A stretch of DNA of 7,273 bases. Source: Anaeromyxobacter sp. GTDB lineage: Bacteria; Myxococcota; Myxococcia; Myxococcales; Anaeromyxobacteraceae. This document shows positions 6,947-7,273 of this stretch, one piece after another. Within the stretch, counting starts at the first letter, position 1. Each line of letters opens with the position of its first letter. The stretch lies in assembly GCA_020028115.1 (NCBI GenBank), contig JAHWYA010000075.1, positions 1 through 7,273 on the forward strand, read 5' to 3'. Below the pieces are notes generated by a model that saw nothing but the letters and a program-made list of their open reading frames with translations, did not search any database and was not told the DNA's origin. A program made the translations under genes and the position numbers.

Positions 6947-6965
6947 CCGTCCTCCGGATGGACGG
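6947..6965 (-). promoter_or_regulatory. hybO ribosome binding site inside a short hairpin
   Basis: On the transcript strand CCGTCC (6965-6960) and GGACGG (6952-6947) form a perfect 6-bp GC stem around the 7-nt loop ATCCGGA. The GGAGGA Shine-Dalgarno (6955-6950) straddles loop and stem, with three of its six bases paired, and the start codon begins one base after the stem. Such a hairpin could dampen or gate translation of the first gene. It forms only if transcription starts upstream of about 6966. The sequence pairing is visible; a regulatory effect is inference. Confidence 0.45.
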
Positions 6966-6966
6966 C

Positions 6967-6994
6967 AGCCTAGCGAGCGCGAGTTGCTTTGCAA
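6967..6994 (-). promoter_or_regulatory. Weak sigma-70-like promoter candidate for hybOABC
   Basis: On the minus strand TTGCAA (6994-6989) and TAGGCT (6972-6967) are separated by 16 bp. They match the -35 and -10 consensus at 4/6 and 3/6 positions. The predicted start near 6960 would leave only about 14 nt of leader before hybO. The match is weak, GC-rich genomes yield such pairs by chance, and this start would remove the 5' arm of the ribosome-binding-site hairpin. Confidence 0.2.
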
Positions 6995-7170
6995 GCTACG
7001 GGAATTGCCACACATTCCAGCAATACGCCGCAGCGCAACCTTTGCGCGTCCCCTCGTCCGCGGGGCGAGGCATGGGGCCGCATCGCACCGACCGGAGGGG
7101 GTGCAGCTTTGACCACCGTCAGGGATTGCCCGGACTGACCCCTCGAAACCCGTCAATCATCTGGGCTTAG

Positions 7171-7206
7171 TGGACTCACCCGGACAACTTTGACCGTGCC
7201 AGTCCA
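7171..7206. repeat. 36-bp imperfect palindrome upstream of hybO, possible operator
   Basis: TGGACT (7171-7176) and AGTCCA (7201-7206) are the perfect outer arms. Inside them CGGACAA (7181-7187) faces TTGACCG (7190-7196) with one mismatch. Over the whole 36 bp, 13 of 18 symmetric positions pair. The length and two-tier symmetry suit a site bound by a dimeric or tetrameric regulator, roughly 225-260 bp upstream of hybO. The minus strand across the right half reads CTGGCACGG, a perfect sigma-54 -24 element, but the matching -12 position is AAGT, not TTGC. The function is unproven. Confidence 0.45.
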
Positions 7207-7273
7207 CGACACATTTTGCGCGGTCGATTTTTCGACGGAAGACGACGTTCCGGACGCCCCGGCGGGTGCGAAG

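Larger units (their letters stand above)
6946..7273. other. Non-coding region upstream of the hydrogenase operon
   Basis: This 328-bp stretch has no open frame with a credible start, ribosome binding site and protein-like composition on either strand. It is visibly richer in A and T than the coding DNA, with runs such as CATTTTGCG and GATTTTTCG, which fits a promoter/operator region. It contains dyads at 7001-7018 (GGAAT/ATTCC), 7118-7139 (GTCAG/CTGAC), 7171-7206 and 7223-7236 (GTCGA-TTTT-TCGAC). TGACC recurs at 7110-7114, 7136-7140 and 7191-7195. The gene on the far side is outside the window, so the region could serve two divergent units or follow an upstream gene. Confidence 0.7.

Noticed and set aside
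7072..7170. Small plus-strand ORF of 32 residues starting MGPHRTD
   Set aside because: It has only a poor ribosome site and no recognisable composition, and it lies in a dyad-rich non-coding region.
7187..7201. Full sigma-54 promoter with TGGCACG on the minus strand
   Set aside because: The -24 part is perfect, but the position required for TTGC reads AAGT, so the -12 element is absent.
7223..7236. GTCGA-TTTT-TCGAC as a terminator of an upstream gene
   Set aside because: The stem is only 5 bp and no T-tract follows it on either strand beyond the loop itself.

Overview
The window is very GC-rich, with strong G/C bias at third codon positions. Its gene content fits a delta-proteobacterial / Myxococcota chromosome. 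An Anaeromyxobacter-like anaerobic, hydrogen-using myxobacterium is my best guess, inferred from composition and gene content and not proven.

Layout. At the left edge (1-351, minus strand) is the N-terminal part of a TIGR02757/DUF2400-type protein of unknown function, whose 3' end lies outside the window. Upstream of it on the same strand is a LysR-type regulator of the CysL/CbbR kind (400-1314). It is divergent from a small two-CBS-domain protein on the plus strand (1466-1954). The 151-bp divergent spacer carries a near-ideal LysR-type box (1342-1362). The CBS gene converges on the hydrogenase operon. A 12-bp GC stem-loop (1964-1998) sits in the 62-bp convergent gap and is the likely terminator for one or both units.

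The main content is a complete four-gene operon on the minus strand, read from 6945 down to 2017. The order is small subunit (hybO), ferredoxin-like 16-cysteine protein (hybA), integral membrane NrfD-family protein (hybB), large NiFe catalytic subunit (hybC). This is the gene order of the E. coli hydrogenase-2 operon core. The genes are packed with a 5-bp gap and two ATGA overlaps, so translation is probably coupled. Together they encode a Tat-exported, membrane-bound respiratory [NiFe] hydrogenase. H2 is oxidised at the Ni-Fe site of HybC, electrons pass through the three Fe-S clusters of HybO to the four clusters of HybA, and HybB links them to the quinone pool. HybO lacks the two extra cysteines of oxygen-tolerant enzymes, so a standard oxygen-sensitive enzyme is predicted. 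The maturation genes (hybD-type protease, hyp genes) are not in the window.

The 328 bp upstream of hybO (6946-7273) contain no convincing gene. They are visibly richer in A/T and hold several dyads and repeated TGACC elements, a plausible regulatory region for the operon. A hairpin overlaps the hybO ribosome binding site. I found no CRISPR array, tRNA, rRNA or mobile element. The window is mainly a conventional respiratory hydrogenase locus; the least explained material is the DNA upstream of hybO and the lysR/CBS pair.
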